A stretch of DNA of 64,000 bases from Chimonanthus salicifolius. Its lineage: Eukaryota > Streptophyta > Magnoliopsida > Laurales > Calycanthaceae. The position numbers and the translations under genes are program-made. A model generated the notes under the pieces. That model made no database searches. It was not told where the DNA came from and saw only the letters and a program-made list of their open reading frames with translations. This document shows, piece by piece, positions 13,622 through 23,957 of the stretch (positions are counted from its first letter, which is position 1; each line of letters begins with the position of its first letter). The stretch lies in NCBI GenBank assembly GCA_013350335.1, contig CM023534.1, positions 8,151,542 through 8,215,541 of the forward strand, written 5' to 3'.

Positions 13622-13780
13622 AAAGGGTGTAGCTCAACCGGTTGTCTCCCGCCTCAGGAAGCGGGTTCGAGCCTCTATGACCTAACTTTGGTGTGCCTTA
13701 GGAGTAGTGGACTTCACTTGTGGGGGTCTTATGCTGGGTATCCCGTGGTTTTTCACACATAAAATTAAAAAAAAAAAAAA
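13622..13780 (+). repeat. tRNA-derived SINE (family 1), near complete
   Basis: The A-box tagctcaaccgg and B-box ggttcgagcc are correctly spaced, followed by a SINE body (ttaggagtagtggacttcac) and a poly(A) tail at about 13767-13780. Two more copies of the same body lie at 22160-22312 and 56976-57122 on the minus strand. The intact pol III boxes and tail mark it as a retroposed SINE rather than a tRNA gene. Confidence 0.85.
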
Positions 13781-16164
13781 TCGTACTAAAAAGGGTTTTA
13801 ATCCGATTCTATCAAATGGTTTTAACCATTGCAAATCAAAGTCTTTGTCACTTGTTTTATCACGGCCAATTGACAGTCGGAAATAGGTCCCAAAACAAAG
13901 CTGAACTCACCCAAAACATGTGATTATGATTTCTCATAAAGCTGTAAATACTTAAACAAGAGCTAATAAAGAAGAAACACTCAAAAATACATGAAGTGGA
14001 AATTAGGCACAAAATGAAATTTATTCAAGCAACGACAGAGAGGGTAAACTGATAAATTAAAGAGGGGAAGGTCTTCTTTACCAATGGCCTGGATCTTAGC
14101 CATTGAAATTAGTCCATTGTTAAAGTTCTAAATGTCCATATATGAATCCAATCTTTCAATGTGCTCTTGGGTTCATTTCAATCTTATTGATGATTGGAAT
14201 ATGATTTTAAGACTATCAGCCAAGTTTATGAGATGAGTTATGAAAATGCATGACATTTTAGGCTTCCGCAGTGTAAATACAACTATACATTGGAAAGAGA
14301 AAACCAAGAAGCAACTGATGATGCAAGTCGAAGACTGGATACACTTAATGGAGGTTCTCCAGGCTAATAATGTTGCAGGTACTACTTTCATTAGAGATCA
14401 TGCTGGTGAGTTTTTATTCTAAATTACTAACCTAACATATGCAGAAGGTGAGGGACGAAGAAGAAAAGTGTGGTTAGAAAATAAAGAAAGAGGAATTCGA
14501 TGAAGTTGTGCAGAACAGAACACATGCACAACATTAAACTTAATAATTGTGATTACTAAATGAAGCTGGTCATTTCAATCTATTGGCAGAAGTTTTATAC
14601 CTCTTTCACTTAATTGGTGATGACTTTATGTTATCCCAAAATTTTACATGAAAGTTTTGCAATAATTAGTTCTGTTACGGAAATTGGTGAAATTATTCAC
14701 CGAGTCTTTGTTTATTTATCAATAAAGCATTATCTTGAAAATAGAAAAAAAAAAACCGTTTATTTTATTCAATAAATTTTCTAAACTTCCTTCTATAGAA
14801 GAAGAAATAACGGTTTTATTTTTCATGCTCTTAGTTGTAGTTACAAAATGACAATCAATTCTTAAGTATTTTCAATGTAAATATAAAAGTGCCGACTTTG
14901 GCCCACTTAATCAATTTATGAGCTTGGGTAGCGAGATTTTGCGAGTGAGACTCTTTAATGGGATATCTTATCAAATGAATTTTGGACCTCATGTAATTGA
15001 GTTTATTTCATAGGTGATTACATGAATATGAACAATATAAAGCTCACTATCAATTGATAATTTGAGTGTTATAATCTTGACATTTAAATTACAATGAATA
15101 TATACTATTTATTTTTAAAAGTTTAAAATTAAAATATAGAATGAACAGATGAAGATGGACCTATGTAAATAGTGTTCTTTTGTTGCAGCCAACCACGTGG
15201 GCCAAAGATACATTTGATAGAAAGTAAGATTAATGGGCGTAGTGACCAAAGCTCAGTTCCAGTTTCTGAAAAACATAGAGCCCGAGAAACTATGAAAATC
15301 TTCACGGGACTTGGACAGTGGCGCCCATAGTTTCCAAGCCAAATATTGACACGTAGACCTCGTGCCTGTTTTAAGCAGTTGACCGTTCTCATGCATGGCC
15401 AACTTTTATTTTTGTCGTGACAATCTTTACGTGATCACAATTGTTTAAAATTTTAAATTTTAGATTGGATGACATTTAAAACTAGTTAACATATATATAT
15501 ATATATATATATAGGGATCTTGTGAAAATATAAAATTTTGATATTATACACAATTTGTACAAGTTTTATATACTAAAAATCTTAAATTACTGATATCAAT
15601 CTCTCAACGGACCTATGCATACTCTGCCGGCCTAAATTATATTTAAATTTAATGGTAAATTCACATTTCTCTTAGCTTTTAAGGAAAGAAATAAGGTTAC
15701 ACTTATTGTCTCATTTCACATAATTTTTAACTAAAAGAAGGTTGGATGAAAATAATGAATCTAATGTAGAACACATAGAGTGAATTGTTAGGTAACTCAA
15801 AGAATTAAAGAAAAATTTAATTAGTATCATTATAAATTAAAAGATTCTGAAATTATACACAAAGTTTGATGATTACATTAAGATTCTGAAATTATACAAA
15901 AAGAACCGTACAAATTATCTAGTTATTCACTAAAAAAAACACTTAGAAGAAAAACCTTTCAAAAAAAATACTTAAAAGAAAAAAAAACATGCGTCGGAGG
16001 GAATCCTCAAAGATTCATTGCATGCATGAATGGGTAGACCTTCCATTCAATGCCTCAACACTCAACACCTTCAAAACCGCACCCTCTCCCAAATGAGTTG
16101 CCATCCTTCTCTACATCGAACCTAGCCCTCCATTCCACTTGGCTTTTCATCTAAATTTCTAACG

Positions 16165-16264
16165 CAAAATCCTTCTTCTTCTTCTTCAATTCGAAGGGTT
16201 AGGAAGAAAACAAAGTCATAAAAGACAGACATAGTGTAAGGTAGGGCTAGAGAGAGAGAGAGAG
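16165..16264 (+). promoter_or_regulatory. 5' leader of the MADS gene with GA tract
   Basis: A CTT-repeat tract is followed by leader sequence ending in a (GA) run that abuts the ATG at 16265. GA/CT tracts of this type are common in plant core promoters and leaders. A 13-base word, gtaaggtagggct, occurs here (about 16235-16247) and again inside the MADS-box coding sequence about 100 bases downstream. Confidence 0.45.
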
Positions 16265-16795
16265 ATGGGAAGAGTAAAACTTAAGGTGAGGAAGCTAGAG
16301 AGTGTGTCAGCAAGGCAAGTAACATACTCAAAGCGTAAGGTAGGGCTGGCAAAGAAAGTAATGGAGCTGTCAATCTTGTGTGGAATAGATATCGCCCTCT
16401 TGATGTTTTCTCCTACTGGAAAGTCCACTCTATGCACTGGAGTAGACAAGTAAATTTTGTTTCACCTCATTCATCTCATTCTTTTTATATAGTTTCAAAT
16501 GTTTTCCTTTTTTTTTTCAAAAAAAAAAGAGATTGTTACTGATGAATCTTGGTTTCTTCTATCTCTAATAGTATCCATGCTTCATTCTCAATGCTTGCTT
16601 TGCCTGTAATGGGCAAGGTAAATCTGTTCAGAGTGGAAAATTGTTGTGTGTTATTTGTTAGTTGCTAGATAGGGAATAGTGGGTTAGATTGGTTGTTGCA
16701 TTTCCTTTTTCCAATTTTATCATTTTTCCTATCTATTTTGAAATGATTGTGGTTGATTCTCAGATATTTTATATGTGAATCAGTGTATGAGCTTG

Positions 16796-16838
<43 letters not shown>

Positions 16839-19800
16839 AATTAAAAAATCAATTTGATCCTAGAAGATATATGTAAATTTCAAGGTTTTAAAGATAAATA
16901 ATTTAAAAAGGTTGAAATTTAAGAATATGAAAAAGAAGGTTCTGAACTTAAGTTGAAGGATGGTGAATGCATGCATATAAGGTGATTCGCCAAAGATGAA
17001 TCTTTTTGGTGTGTGGACGACAGTTGGCAAGTCGTAATTTGAGTTGAAAGATTCCCTCCTATTTATATCAATCTTTAAAAATCCATTAGATATCTCAGAA
17101 CTTGGTCAAGTCAACTTGGTTAAGCTTAGTTTCTAAAATAGAAACATCAGCGTAACTCGTGCTTGTTTGCCTCCAAAGTTGATTTACACAGTTATTATGA
17201 TACATTGACACGTGCTGCTCACTTTGCCAACTAGAGTTAGATAATGGTTATCAATTAGCCATATATATATATAAAAAATAACTAAATTGGTAATTTCCAT
17301 CTATTTGACATTTGCATTCGGCTATCCTTCTCATTAACAATTTTGTTTTTTTTTTTTTTACAATCAATCAATTTTAATTTAAAACCTCTAACAAACAAAG
17401 AATTCTACCCCACTTTTTTTTTACAATCAGTAAATTTTAATTTAAAATCCCCCCTCCCATTCATTTTTGCATATTATACCTGTTTAGAATTCTTATTGAT
17501 TGTTCCGTGTTTCTTACTGAGTTACTAGTTCTTTTGATACTTACCATATGTTGAGATTGATGTCCCGCTCTTCTTTTGTTTCCCTGTTTTTCAGTGATTT
17601 AACTGGAATCTTAGAGAGGCTGTCATACATGTCACCCCAAGAAAGGTTGAAAAGGTTTGAACTGAATCTTGATCTTGTTTCAATTATGGAAGGAAAAGAT
17701 TTGCTTCATTTACAGTTTGTCTGGTTACATTAATGTGACAAGTACTTTCGTATTGATGATGCAGAAAGCTTGATATCCTTGAAGTAAGTTTCCTTCTTCT
17801 TCTTCTTTTCTCTCTTTTAATGATACCAAGTTCTATGATCATTTAGCCAATGCTATGATTGAATTTGTCTATTGAGTTGTAGATACTGAAGAAAGCAATC
17901 AGAAAGAGTGATAAAACCGCCGATGTGGACAAACTTTTGGATGAAGGGTATAGGTTTTTCTTGTTAAGAGTCATAAATTCCTCCATATGTATTCTATTTC
18001 TTATGTTGCTACTAATACTTTCCCTTGATCTATGCAGAGAACAAAAAGTTGAGGTAAACCACATGGACAAATCTGAACTTTTGTTGTCGTTGTCGTTGTC
18101 ATTGTTAGGATCTGGGTATTCAGCTTAGAAGACTAATCTATTAGGTGGAGCAATCCAAGTCCTTTATAAATTCATTTATCTTTCTCTACACTTTCAATTT
18201 GTGACTTGTTTGCAGTTAGCCTCAACAATCTACCTCTCGAACGAGGACAACCAACTTGTCCTCCTAGAGAATCTCCTGAGTCCACATGAAATATCCTTAC
18301 ACCTGGCAATGATACCACTTGTTAAGACCATGGATATTCAGCCCCAAAGGACTAGTCTCTCAGGTGGAGTGACCCAAATCCTTAATAAATATCTATATCT
18401 CCCTCTACACTTCCAATGTCGCAATCATCTCCAACAATCTTCTTCAAATGCGGCCAACCAACTCGTCCATCTTAGAGATCTCCTGAGTTCACATGAGGTA
18501 GCTTAAGACCTGACTCTGATAGCACTTTTAGGACCTAGGTGTCCAGCCCAAAATACTAGTCTATTAGGTGGAGTGATTCAAATCTTTTATAAATCTCTAA
18601 ATCTCTTCAAATATGAAACTCATTCATTGCCAACCCTAACAGCCGTCATCAGTCAATACTTCTGCTTGTTGGTGCAGGAATTGAAAAGTCAATTAATGGG
18701 AATGCAAGCAATATTACATGACAAGAACGATAGATTGAGGTCTTTGTTGCAGCTCTTACCTGTTCCAACATTGATCTTCTTTGATCTTCTTGTTCAATGG
18801 TTTAACATATCATTATAGCTGGCTTTCTCTCTCTCACTTTGAGATGAAGTGAATAATCTCATATGAACAAACCTCTACTACTAGTGACAGATTAAATCAA
18901 CATCTAACTATGTTAAAACAAACACTTGATTTATGATTTTCCCTTACTGTTCGGATGGTCCCCACATAGTGGACTGAATGTTTTTCCTCCTCTGTTGAAA
19001 GGAACTTTTGTAAAAAAAAATCCCATATAAATTTCATTGGGATCAACTTATTCCTTAAAATCATTATTTGAGTGGAAGGGCTTCTTTTGTAAATCATGGT
19101 GTTTAATGTCAATCCAAAGGGTCCTGCAGTTTTCCCACATAAATTAAAAAAAAAAAAGATCGTAACGACCCGACCCAAATACAGGGCTTAGGGCTCGACT
19201 CAGCAAGAAATTGTCCGCTTTGGGCCTTGCACACAAGTGAGCCCGCACGGTTTTGCTTTTGGACCCGACCCAAAACGCGTCCTGCTTGAGTTCGAAGTTG
19301 TGGCATCAAATATACCCCCACCCTTCTTCCTTCATTACCGATGTGGGATTCCCACATCGGTTCTGGGCAGGGTATCACAATCACTCCTCCTAAAGCCTCG
19401 AGCCGTCCCTGGCTCGACCCGGTCCAGCTCAACAACTCCAGGGAAGGAGGAAAGGCCCACACAGTTCGAGTGTTGAATTCGGCTCTGATTTAAAATTTCA
19501 CATATATAATAAATACATGGTGATGTGTGTATTATTTTTAACACGAAATTTTTGTTTGAGTAATATGATATTATTTTTAAGGAAATGTATAAGACATTTT
19601 TTTAGAAGAAAAGAAATAAGACAAACGTTGAAAAAATATATATTTTTACACCAAAGAAATGTAACTTATTATTTATGGATAACACCAAAGAAAAAATATA
19701 CCTGCATAAGATATCTTTTCACTTTTGCATTAATGCTCCTTATGCTACAAGATCAGTCAATACTTAATCTCTCACGTATTTTATAATTAGAGCTTGAAAG

Positions 19801-21492
19801 TCTACAATCAAGACACTTGTACGTTAATTATTTTTAACGAATCATCATGGAAGGAAATGGATCAGATGTTTTGATTCGATTTATCTGATTTTTTTTTCAG
19901 CTACTGGACCAAACCAGAGAACATTGGTGACTTGACACATATAAGGGCAATGGAGGAACATATTGTTCGATCTCTCAATCATCTTCATAGCCAAAAGGTA
20001 GTAATGTTGTTTTCTATTTAGAACATGTGCAAATCTCCCTATTCATACACACCAGGTATTTCTACATAAATGACCCTTTAGAGTGAAGTGAGAATTGAAT
20101 TCAGAACTTCCACTTTTAGAGTCAGGTTCCAATTCACATTTCATATTAATTTTTACTTAAATCCAAGATTTAATGTTTCTCAACAAGATATAATATTCAC
20201 TGATATCACTATCACTTCTAATAGGTATACTTAGAGGGACAAGAAATGCAACAAAATTCTTATGTTCCACAGGTAAGTATTGATATAACATAGAAAGATC
20301 CAATGAGCATAATGGATATATGATATGAAAGAAGCATACCTAATGAATTATTTTGTTTATAGGGTCTTGAAATGTTATGGGTCAATTTGTATAAGAGAAA
20401 CTAAGAGAATGTCTTATTGCCTGTTGCTTTCACTCATTTGCAAAATTCATTTTGATCTAGAAAACCAACAAAAGTCATTTTTCTTTTGTTCAAGGAGAAT
20501 GTGGGTTTCTAAGATGGAGGTTGAAATCACTGATCTTCTTTCTCAAGGATAATTTTCTGAAAATCTCCAATTTTTAGATATCACTTGAGAAATTCCTAGA
20601 ATTTTATTACCTAATCAAAAGAAATACATTGAATTTCTTGAGACTTCATTTGTGGGTTTGTAATAATACCATCAGAAAGTAGAGAGAAATGAGAAAATCT
20701 GATTTCCTTTTGATTATTAGTCATTACACACCAGTACAGCAGAAGGCGAATGTCATAGTAAAAAGAAAAGAAACTCTACATTTTTCAATAGTTCGACTTA
20801 AGGAGAGAAATTTACAACCACAATCAAAATAGAAGAAAATGTTATTTCCCTTTGTTTCACTGTATTTTCAATTGTTTTCATGATTTATACAGGAACCAGC
20901 CCTCTCTTGCCTACCTGAGCAGCAATTTGCATATGAGACTTTACCCCTAGTTTGTATTCCGAATTTGGCAACAGCTCAAAGGTGTATTTCTTGTCTATTT
21001 GAATTATTAAAATCTAGTTGGTTTAATCTTTTAAGATTAGACTAGAGGCTCTGGTTTCAACTCCTCCCAGACTTATCTGATATACGAGATTTACTGGTGG
21101 TTTCGTGTATTTATGAGATTAATCTCACCTTCAATGTGAGGATGAGAATACCCAAGTTAAAAAAAAAAAGACTACTCATATTTTTTTTTTTTTTGGAGAA
21201 GATGACTTTACATGATTTTCTTTTCTTTTCTTCTCTCCTCTTTTGAAGTGATTTCAGCTACTACGGAAATGCAAGCAGACCCATTGAGAATAATGATCAA
21301 AATCTAAATATTGGATTTCAGTATCCATATCAACAGGGCGACTATAATTATAATCTGGTGGGGGTGGAAGATTTCAAGCAAGGAATGGATCTAAACATGA
21401 AAAATCCATACTTCACTCAAGTTCAGCAGTTTAACCCAGTGGATGTGAGGACTTCCTATGAAGCCCCTCCTCACTTTCACTGCAACATTTGA
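16265..21492 (+). CDS. Mdelta / MIKC*-type MADS-box transcription factor (AGL33 position)
   Basis: Exons: 16265-16449, 17595-17654, 17765-17783, 17883-17947, 18038-18053, 18678-18739, 19901-19997, 20225-20272, 20893-20981, 21249-21492. They give 294 aa in frame. MADS domain: residues 1-60 (MGRVKLKVRKLESVSARQ; LSILCGIDIALLMFSPTGK). Residues 62-82 have the family block YMSPQERLKR. A helical keratin-like region spans about 83-168 and includes RLSYWTKPENI, which matches AGL65/AGL30 (LS-W-T), i.e. the P clade of MIKC* genes. The acidic, Gln/Asn/Tyr-rich C-terminus is typical. Family members bind CArG boxes as heterodimers in pollen. The MADS box is unusual: the normally conserved RKNG is RKVG and LCDID is LCGID, hinting at relaxed or altered constraint. 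The exon 6 donor (GTCTTT) is weak. By position it matches Arabidopsis AGL33, next to FAP2 and ERECTA. Confidence 0.9.
16799..16835. repeat. (GA)n microsatellite in MADS intron 1
   Basis: About 18 perfect GA units in the first intron (16450-17594). Confidence 0.95.
18103..18606 (-). mobile_element. Tandem TRIM-like repeats with Met-tRNA primer-site motifs
   Basis: Three units start with tgttaggatctg-, tgttaagaccatg- and ttttaggacctag-like words at about 18103, 18318 and 18524, a period of 204-216 bp. Each is followed by ggtggagtgacccaaatcc-like sequence. On the minus strand the joints read tggtatcattgcc and tgctatcagagtc, close to the plant LTR-element primer binding site tggtatcagagc (initiator Met-tRNA). 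This is the pattern of terminal-repeat retrotransposons in miniature arranged in tandem. There is no coding capacity. It lies in MADS intron 5 (18054-18677). Confidence 0.6.
19161..19490 (-). mobile_element. TRIM-like dispersed repeat with PBS-like end and 11-bp palindrome
   Basis: The segment begins gtaacgacccgaccc and ends ggctctgatt. The reverse complement of that end resembles the Met-tRNA primer site (tggtatcagagcc, here degraded to aaatcagagcc). Inside, at about 19338-19361, the arms ccgatgtggga and tcccacatcgg form an inverted repeat around one base. Repeats of this gtaacgaccc...ctctgatacca type are widespread in plant genomes. It is GC-rich relative to the surrounding intron and lies in MADS intron 6. 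Confidence 0.55.
21008..21170 (+). repeat. tRNA-derived SINE (family 2) with poly(A) tail
   Basis: A degenerate A-box (tctagttggttta) and B-box (ggtttcaactcc) are followed by the body gtgaggatgagaatacccaa and an A-run ending at 21169. It is inserted in the last intron of the MADS gene, 80 bases upstream of the last exon, on the same strand. Confidence 0.7.
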
Positions 21493-22159
21493 GAAAATAC
21501 CAGGATTCATGGACAAAAACCAGATTCTATGGATTTCTGTCATCCTTACTTATTTATGTTGTTCTCTTAATGCAGTCACTGACTTCGTGTGTTTCATTTT
21601 ATTTTGAAGTTAAATAAATAATTATATGTCCGTTATGTTTCTACTTGTGTTAAGTTTTGGAGGTCAAAGTGAGAATGGATTATGGCTTTGGGAAGTAGTC
21701 GGTGTTTGGAATATTATCAAATGAAATTGTTGAGATAAGCTTGGGCACACTTAGGCCTTACAAATTGGGGGTGGCAATTAGTCGGATCGGGTTGGGTTCA
21801 GATTTTATTATCTGATCCAATCCATATTTTTTAATTATGGACTCAATTTTATTTTATTCAGGTTACCTGACTCTACCTTGTCTGAATTTAAATATCTTTT
21901 AATTAAAAAATGAGAGAAAAAATATTTTAATACAAAATAGAAGATAGAACGCTTCCATTTCATTTCATGTGAACACATTGCCATATGGAAATTAAGATAA
22001 TAGGCTAATTTTTTCAACTTTGTGAGATACATAAGTTGAAATTAATAAGTAAAAATAAATAAATAATTTAAATATTAATTTTAATTAAAGTGGGAGACTC
22101 GAAGGTACACTTACATAAGTGAAATTGAATCAGATGACCAATGTCAAGTACAAGCTCTC

Positions 22160-22312
22160 ATCCTTTACAAAAACCGAAGGATACCCAGCGTAAAACCTCC
22201 ACGGGTGAGCCCACTACCCCTAAGGCACATCAATATTAGGCCATGGGGCTCAATCCTATAATTTCCCGCTTGATGAGAGAAGAGACAACCAGTTGAACTA
22301 CACTCATATGGG
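22160..22312 (-). repeat. tRNA-derived SINE (family 1), diverged copy
   Basis: Reverse complement: A-box tagttcaactgg, weak B-box ggattgagcc, then the same body as 13622-13780 (ttaggggtagtgggctcacc, ctgggtatcc). It lacks a clear A tail. It is more diverged than the copy at 13622. Confidence 0.75.
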
Positions 22313-22437
22313 TGTCCTCAATTTAATCTTTTCACATGTTTTAGTGTAGTATCTTTAAATGGCTTCAACAGCCTTAAGTATGGCTTTACTTTTGATTCAT
22401 CTAAAAACAAATTGTTAGTCTTATGATAATTTCACAA

Positions 22438-22799
22438 TGGCAAGCGAACCTTCCACGGGTAATTTGTGTTTAGCGACACGGGTTTTAGTGTATTTTTTAT
22501 TTTACCCTTCAAATGAACAGTAAAATTTCGACGGGCTGATTTTTACTGTTCATATGAATTTCGGAGAGTCGATTTGAAATTTCAGTGAGCCGATTTGTAC
22601 TGTTTATGAATTTTGGCGAGCCGATTTGCAATTTTAGTGAGCCGATTTGCACTGTTCATGAATTTTGAAGAGTCGAATTGCACTGTTTATGAATTTCTGG
22701 TATTCTTTTTTCTTCGATACAGCAAGTACAGGGCAAATTGAGTATCATAGTAAAACCCGTGTCTGTATACACAAAATGTCACTGGGATGATCGCTCACC
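22438..22799. mobile_element. Small non-autonomous TIR element with internal short repeats
   Basis: The left end (tggcaagcgaacc... to ...gacacgggttttagt) and the reverse complement of the right end (ggtgagcgatc... to ...gacacgggttttact) match imperfectly over about 65 bp. Possible 8-bp target duplications are tttcacaa / tttaacaa (one mismatch). Between the ends, 22515-22692 is an array of short units built on gagccgatttg and tactgttcatgaattt. There is no open frame. Superfamily cannot be fixed; an 8-bp duplication would suit hAT. Confidence 0.5.
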
Positions 22800-23957
22800 T
22801 TTAACAATTGGTACTCATAATCATCAAATTGAGTCTCATTGTAACCTTCACCATCATTTTCTCATATTTCAGCTTTTATATCATATTAATTGAAATATAA
22901 AATAATTTCAAGTTTTCATATTTAAATAGAAGAAATTATTTTCCTGTTATTTTGTATGAAGTGATAAGAGCACTAGTGATTTTGATAATAAGTGACATTG
23001 ATGTTCTTTTTCATTACTTAGTGATGATAAGTAGATAAAAAGACAACTACATTATCATTATTATCAAAAACAATTTACAATTCTCTAATTGAATCCTACA
23101 ATTCCATATATAAAATATTAAACTTGATCTCTAACTTAAAGGAGATAGAGTTTTTTTAACTAAGTAGAATTGTCTAAGTTTGATGAAAACTAACTAAAAT
23201 TCATAAAAAATTAATAAAAATAACTTAGAGCCAATTCTCAGCCCAACCTTGGCCGTGTTTGAATTTGTCTAGCATCAACTCAGCTTGGACTAAACTTAAC
23301 CGGTTTCTAAAACCATACCATAACCAAAGTATAATATCATATTCTATCCTATGATTTTCAAAAGTTTAATGTGTTTTTTAAACACAAAATAACCAATATG
23401 ACCATTAAAGAATGATTTTTTTATTTTTAAGAGTGTTTTTAAAATATTTTTATCTAAGTATAAGAGCAAAAGTTATTCTCCTTCTATAATAACCTATCAA
23501 AAATCCCAATTTAAACAAATAGAAATTATGCCTTTAACATGTGACATATAATACACTATTAGGTCTCATCGCATTGAGTATAAACTTTTAAAGCATTTTA
23601 AAATAAAAATTGAGATAAAAGTGATCATTAAACCCTGATTAGAATACATTAATATTATTTTCTTGCCATTATTGATTTTGAAAATTAAATTATTATTTAA
23701 TTAGTGAAAATTAAAGTGATCCTTATATATTGTTCTTGTTTAAAAAAGACCCTGAAAATTTTCTTTGAATCAAGTATTATATTTTCACTTATTCTTAAAA
23801 CAGAGAAAACTTTTCCCAATTCTGGAAATTTCGCCGCCTTCGAACTTCCACGTTCGTCGGTGTTAACTTCGCAGTTGGATTACTGCAGATGCCGGAGATT
23901 GGTGTGATTCTTCCGGTTTAGATTTGTCCTTGGATTTGGACGGTTGGATGCTCTGCG

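Larger units (their letters stand above)
13233..16264. other. Intergenic region between FAP2 and the MADS gene
   Basis: No gene found. It holds the FAP2 3' end, a SINE at 13622-13780 and an (AT)n run at about 15490-15515. The last 150 bases contain a cttcttcttcttc tract (about 16170) and a GA run directly before the MADS start codon. Confidence 0.6.
21493..23957. other. Intergenic region between the MADS gene and the unknown gene
   Basis: No gene found. It contains the MADS 3' end, a SINE (22160-22312) and a TIR element (22438-22799). The rest is AT-rich spacer leading to a less AT-rich leader at about 23815-23957. Confidence 0.6.
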
